From contig NC_092674.1 of assembly GCF_964355755.1 (NCBI RefSeq), positions 8,129,001-8,193,000 of the forward strand: DNA of 64,000 bases. The letters are read 5' to 3'. The position numbers were made by a program, and so were the translations under genes. Below the pieces are notes generated by a model that made no database searches, was not told where the DNA came from, and was given only the letters and a program-made list of their open reading frames with translations. Position 1 is the stretch's first letter; the number at the start of each line of letters is the position of its first letter. The stretch comes from Antedon mediterranea. Lineage: Eukaryota; Echinodermata; Crinoidea; Comatulida; Antedonidae. Of the stretch, positions 59,797 to 64,000 are shown in pieces.

Positions 59797-61486
59797 GGTT
59801 CTAGGACACCTACCCCCTAGACAGTTACCCCCGGATGTTTACCACCCGGACAACTACCCCCTTAGGACAACTACCCCCTTAGGACAACTACCCCCCGGAC
59901 AACTACCCCCCGGACAACTACCCCCTTAGGACAACTACCCCCTTAGGATAACAACCCCCCGGACAACTACCCCCCGGACAACCACCCCCTTAGGACAACT
60001 ACCCCCTTAGGATAACTACCCCCCGGTCAACTACCCCCCGGTAAACTACCCCCCCCCCCAATCCAAAAGTAGACAAAAATATAGGACGGTTTCTGTAAAA
60101 ATGAAATCATCTGTTTTTAACGGGTGTTTCGAAACTAGAGACCCGAGACCAGAGACCTGACACGAGACCCAATACGAAAAGGGAGACCTATATTTGGGTC
60201 TCCCTTTTCGTATATTAGGGTCTCCCTTTTCGTATAGTGTGGTCTCTCTTTTCGTATAGTGGGGTCTCCCTTTTCTTATAGTGAGTCTCCCTTTTCGTAT
60301 ATTTAGATTTCCCATTTCGTATATTTTGGTCTCCCTTTTCGTATATTTGGTCTCCCTTTTCGTATATTTAGGTCTCCCTTTTCGTATATTAGGGTCTCCC
60401 TTTTCGTATAGTGGGGTCTCCCTTTTCGTATAGTGGGGTCTCCCTTTTCGTACGTGGGTCTCCCTTTTCGTATATTTAGGTCTCCCTTTTCGTATTGGGT
60501 CTCGGGTCTCTGGTCTCTGGTCTCGGGTCTCTAGTTTCGAAACACCCGTTTTTAACCGATTATTCTGTTTAACAGCACGCTAGACCCTAGATGTGCTAGA
60601 TTTAAAGTACCGTATTTATTGAAAAAAGGGCCTGGGCTGTTTATTGTTTAGGTGGTTTTTAGGTGGACATTTATTGGAAGAAAGTTGTTTATTCAATGGG
60701 AGGGGGTATAATCTAATGGAAATAGATGCCGATTATTCCATATGATGTTTCATAGGAGTGACATGGTCACCGTTTATTTGAGGGGAATTTATTTAAAGAT
60801 CGACGTTTATTCGGTGAGTGAACATTGAGGTCAAATATCAAAAGTGATATTATTCTTCAAGTGTACAAAAATACATATATGACAAATTTGAGACAAAAAT
60901 TAATTCTTTTAAGACCAGTGGTTATCGAAGCATTGTCCTGACGCAAAAATTATTATTATTATTAGCGAACCCAGTCTTTACAGTAAATACATGGAGTACT
61001 ATATAATACGTTCGACTATCCTATGATCATGTGTGACAATCTTCAGTTTATACCACCAGGCTATATTTATGTTCAATCTTTTACTTTTGTTTACAATAAT
61101 GAATAGTAATTCGTCAAAGTAACGAATTAAAATATAGTTATTAATTAATAGTTGCAGAGTCAGGTTGTTGAATGGTCTGGGTGGTTAGGGTGTTCTAAAG
61201 GGATAGTTTTCTGGGTGGTAATTGTCCGGGGGGTAATTGTCCGGGGGGTAATTGTCCGGGGGTTAATTGTTCCTAGGGGGTAATTGTCCGGGGGGTAGTT
61301 GTCCAGGGGGTAGTTGTCCTAAGGGGGTTGTTGTCCTAAGGGGGTAGTTGTCCGGAGGGTATTTGTCCGGGGGGTAGTTGTCCTAAAGGGGTAGTTGTCC
61401 TAAGGGGGTAGTGGTCCAGGTGGTGGTTGTCCGGGGGGGTAGTTGTCCGGGGGGTAAATGTCCAGGGGGTGAATATCCGGATACGG
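59797..61486 (+). mobile_element. Second-level element in copy 3
   Basis: 1690 bp between CTATAATC repeats (59789-59796 and 61487-61494), equivalent to 47962-49652. The left array differs in the order of CCCCTTAGGACA and CCCCGGACA units, showing slippage since duplication. Confidence 0.8.
60121..60548 (+). mobile_element. Third-level foldback in copy 3
   Basis: 428 bp, the same as 48287-48714, with the same TTTTTAA flanks. No difference from the first copy was noticed by eye. Confidence 0.78.
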
Positions 61487-62323
61487 CTATAATCACCTGG
61501 AGAATATACTAGTCGAATACCGTACACCATGTGGCCACCAAAAGAAGGGCTTGCGCTTGGGGTACGGCGATCGTGCGTATAACTACTGTATAAATAAATA
61601 CTATTCCAATCGTACATAAACGTTTACAAATGAAATTTTATCGGAGCGCCATAATGAACAAATCTTTTCATCATATTTAGTATAACATCATGCTAAAATT
61701 ACTTGAAAACTAGGCAGAAGCAGGTTGCCGTTACGTTAGTTAGTTACTGTAGCTAGGCCTAGCCTACTCAGGCCTAGCAAACGAGGTGACGATAGCCTAG
61801 GCCTATGTACAATCTGTGTGGTGAGGCATTTATGTTCGGTGTATAAGACGCACCCTTAATTTAGAGGTCAAATTTGCGTGTCAAAAGTGCGACTTATACA
61901 CCGAAATATACGGTAAAACAAAAATGTATTAACAATTACAATCATAATTTTAAAATAAAAATCAAATTACAATTACGTAGTATCTCCTAATAAAAATCAT
62001 TAAACCTTTCAAATAAAAATGTGTGATTATTGTTCTAAAAATAATCAAAGTCAAAACTCATTATCTTTTTGATGTTAATGTGAAAATTATCCAGCTTATG
62101 TGTAGGTGTTAAATTTGTATTCTGTTTAATCATTTATGAGGCAAAAAAAAATTGTTTGTTTGCTATTAACTGTCACCGAAACGGACAGCCATAAAAAACT
62201 GATTAATTATCTAGTTAAGGATGTCTGTGAAAGTTTTTTAACAATTAAACTGTAGTGTATCACATTGACTCTAATCACTCTGCAGGTATTTTTAACAATT
62301 TTCAATTACTTTATTATTAAATA

Positions 62324-63173
62324 CCGTATATTTCGGTGTATAAGTCGCACCTGTGTATAAGACGCACCCCCTAACTGAGAGTAAAATATCGGTATTTTTT
62401 ATATCGTCGATGTATAAGACGCACTTTATATTTCATCAAAACAATGTTTTTTTTAAATTGTAATCAATATTATTGTAATAATATTTTGTTATATCTACAA
62501 CGGAGTCCTTTATTTAGGGTTTTTCTTACCTAGGCTCGGCCGCGCCCAGCCTCAATAAGTTCTTTCTAACTTGTTATTCATGAGTTTTGCCGCAACATCG
62601 AGTGCATGACCGTGTGTGTAACACGCACGTGTGTGGGCTAGCCTCGCTCAATTATTTCGAGAGGGTGCACGTTTTCATGGACAATCGTATTCGATTAGTA
62701 TCTATGTATCCGAGAAGTGTATACGCTAGGTCCATGGTATAATCAACTGGAGAATATACTAGTCGAATACCATAGACTATGTGGCCGCCAAGAAGGGCTT
62801 GCGCTGGGGGTATGGCGGTCGGCGATTGTGCGTATAACTATAAATAAATACTAGGCCTAGTAGGCTAGGCCTATTCCAATCGTAAATGTTTACAAATGAA
62901 ATTTTATCGGAGCGCCTAAAACAGCTCCATAATGAACAAATCTTTTCATCATATTTAGTATAACATCACGCTAAAATGCCTTGAAAACTAGGCAGAAGCA
63001 GGTTGCCGTTACGTTAGTACACTGTAGCTAGCCTAGGCCTAGCCAACGAGGTGACGATATGTAAGCTACAATCTGTGTGGTGTGAGGCATAATGTTCGGT
63101 GTATAAGACGCACCCTTAACTTTGAGGTCAAATTTGCGTGTCAAAAGTGCGACTTATACACCGAAATATACGG
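62324..63173 (+). mobile_element. CCGTATATTTCGG MITE, copy 4 (uninterrupted)
   Basis: 850 bp flanked by TA, same orientation as copies 2 and 3, with no nested insertion. The target site reads GGTATAATCAACTGG. It carries extra AGGCCTAG runs and is more diverged than copies 2 and 3 are from each other. It lies only about 400 bp from copy 3. Confidence 0.85.
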
Positions 63174-63224
63174 TAACCAAATAATAATAGTAACAGGAAA
63201 GTCCACTAGACACCATCGGGACCT

Positions 63225-63330
63225 AACAAAATGTCCCCTTAATGGAAGTTGGTCTTAGTGTTAAAACATCCCATTCCCTTCCTTCAATTCACAATGAGAA
63301 TCTGATTTTCCAAAGTAGGTTTTACTGTAT
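63225..63330. mobile_element. GGGGACA-family fragment
   Basis: AAAATGTCCCCTTAATGGAA, GTTGGTCTTAGTGTTAAAAC and a closing AAAGTAGGTTTTACTGTA. Confidence 0.5.
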
Positions 63331-63415
63331 AAAAATAATACCTAGTTAGCTATTATGGAGAAAACTTATGAATAAGATAAAATGAAATTAACCCGTTTTT
63401 TTTTTATCTATTTTT

Positions 63416-63643
63416 TTAATCAGTTTCTACAGTATAGTGTTGATATGAATAATGATGAATATCCATTCCTGAAAAATCCATTCCCTCACACACCTCTCCC
63501 CTTATTTCTCCAACATAATTTAAAACCTTGTTTGGCAAACGCTCATTAATATTCATGACCATCGACCCATAGACGTCAGGATGGATGGTCAACGTTGCAT
63601 TCTGTACCCTGAAGCAAAATTGTGAATTCACTCTTACCGACAA
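63416..63643 (-). other. Unexplained open reading frame, possible exon
   Basis: On the minus strand a frame of up to 75 codons contains NATLTIHPDVYGSMVMNINE and GEIRGEVCEGMDFSGMD, and ends at TAA. A plausible acceptor (TTTTGCTTCAG) precedes GGTACAGAATGC at about 63613. The residue mix looks more protein-like than other frames in the window and the local GC is slightly higher. No family is recognised, and it is not an L27 domain. It may be a terminal exon of a neighbouring gene or chance. Confidence 0.2.
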
Positions 63644-64000
63644 CTTTCATTAACTAAGTGCCAATATCTATGGATATTCCATGCATTAATTTTAAAGTAT
63701 TTTTGTCATCATCATCAGCAAGCTTGACTTCATCTTGTCTTTCTTGCATAGGCTCTTCATACAAGATTTATATTGTACTGTGAAATTCATACTAAAGCCT
63801 TGATCAAACTGAATTTAATTTGGTCAAATTAACTCACCACCAGTTATATTGACCAAGAAATGTCCAGTCCGAACACTGGCTGCAATTTCTTAAAGTTGCC
63901 TTCAACCAAATTCATCCACGACGCGTTTCTTGTACACATGGAATCTTTATTATGATTTAGGTTGTTTTAGGCATTTTATTTCCTTTTTTATATATTTACA

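Larger units (their letters stand above)
59376..61913 (+). mobile_element. CCGTATATTTCGG MITE, copy 3, with the same nested elements
   Basis: 2538 bp flanked by TA. Almost identical to 47541-50079 in all three layers, differing in a few array units and single bases. Identity starts and stops at the element termini. Confidence 0.88.
55236..64000. other. Region upstream of the probable first exon
   Basis: It could be 5' flank or a further intron if an L27-containing exon lies beyond the window. It contains a 160-bp palindrome (56563-56722), a LINE-like tail (57290-57390), a SINE (58979-59280), two MITE copies (59376-61913 and 62324-63173) and a GGGGACA fragment. 55240-56560 and 57390-58970 are AT-rich with no gene seen. 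One open frame at 63416-63643 minus is unexplained. Confidence 0.55.

Noticed and set aside
63643-63740. Short minus frame with ADDDDK
   Set aside because: Only about 31 codons from its ATG, and nothing links it to a neighbouring exon.

Overview
The window is AT-rich eukaryotic genomic DNA. It is mostly intron and intergenic sequence, with one recognisable protein-coding gene on the minus strand: a discs-large type membrane-associated guanylate kinase (DLG/SAP97/PSD-95 family). Eight internal exons and one probable first exon can be placed. All have canonical GT/AG sites and matching phases, and together they read N-terminus, linker, PDZ1, PDZ2 and the linker into PDZ3. PDZ3, SH3, HOOK and guanylate kinase must lie beyond base 1, because the gene runs right to left and the last visible exon ends in mid-codon at 622. 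The metazoan gene structure, AGGCCTA-rich repeats, tRNA-derived SINEs and many small inverted-repeat elements suggest a marine invertebrate deuterostome, perhaps an echinoderm. That assignment is an inference from repeat style, not proven by the sequence.

Layout: 1-621 intron; 622-772 linker exon; 773-7640 intron dominated by a 22-bp minisatellite of about 2.1 kb; 7641-9707 four exons (end of PDZ2, PDZ2, end of PDZ1, PDZ1); 12278-12331 and 13632-13715 two short linker exons; 13716-26558 a 12.8-kb intron with SINEs, MITEs and an 18-bp minisatellite; 26559-26690 the exon matching the DLG N-terminal linker; 26691-55127 a 28-kb intron; 55128-55199 a probable alternative first coding exon without an L27 domain; 55200-64000 upstream or intronic sequence with repeats and no convincing gene.

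The repeats are the most informative part of the rest. One MITE family (termini CCGTATATTTCGG..., flanked by TA) has four copies. Two of these (47541-50079 and 59376-61913) carry the same second element, inserted with an 8-bp CTATAATC duplication, and a third 428-bp inverted-repeat element inside that. Near-identity stops exactly at the outer ends, so the three-layer nest appears to have moved as a unit, recently. A second MITE family (core TCAAACTAGTTTGA) has about eleven copies, three of which expanded an internal unit of about 21 bp. A third family (GGGGACA-rich) flanks the giant 22-bp array. Two elements lie within about 12 bases of DLG 5' splice sites.
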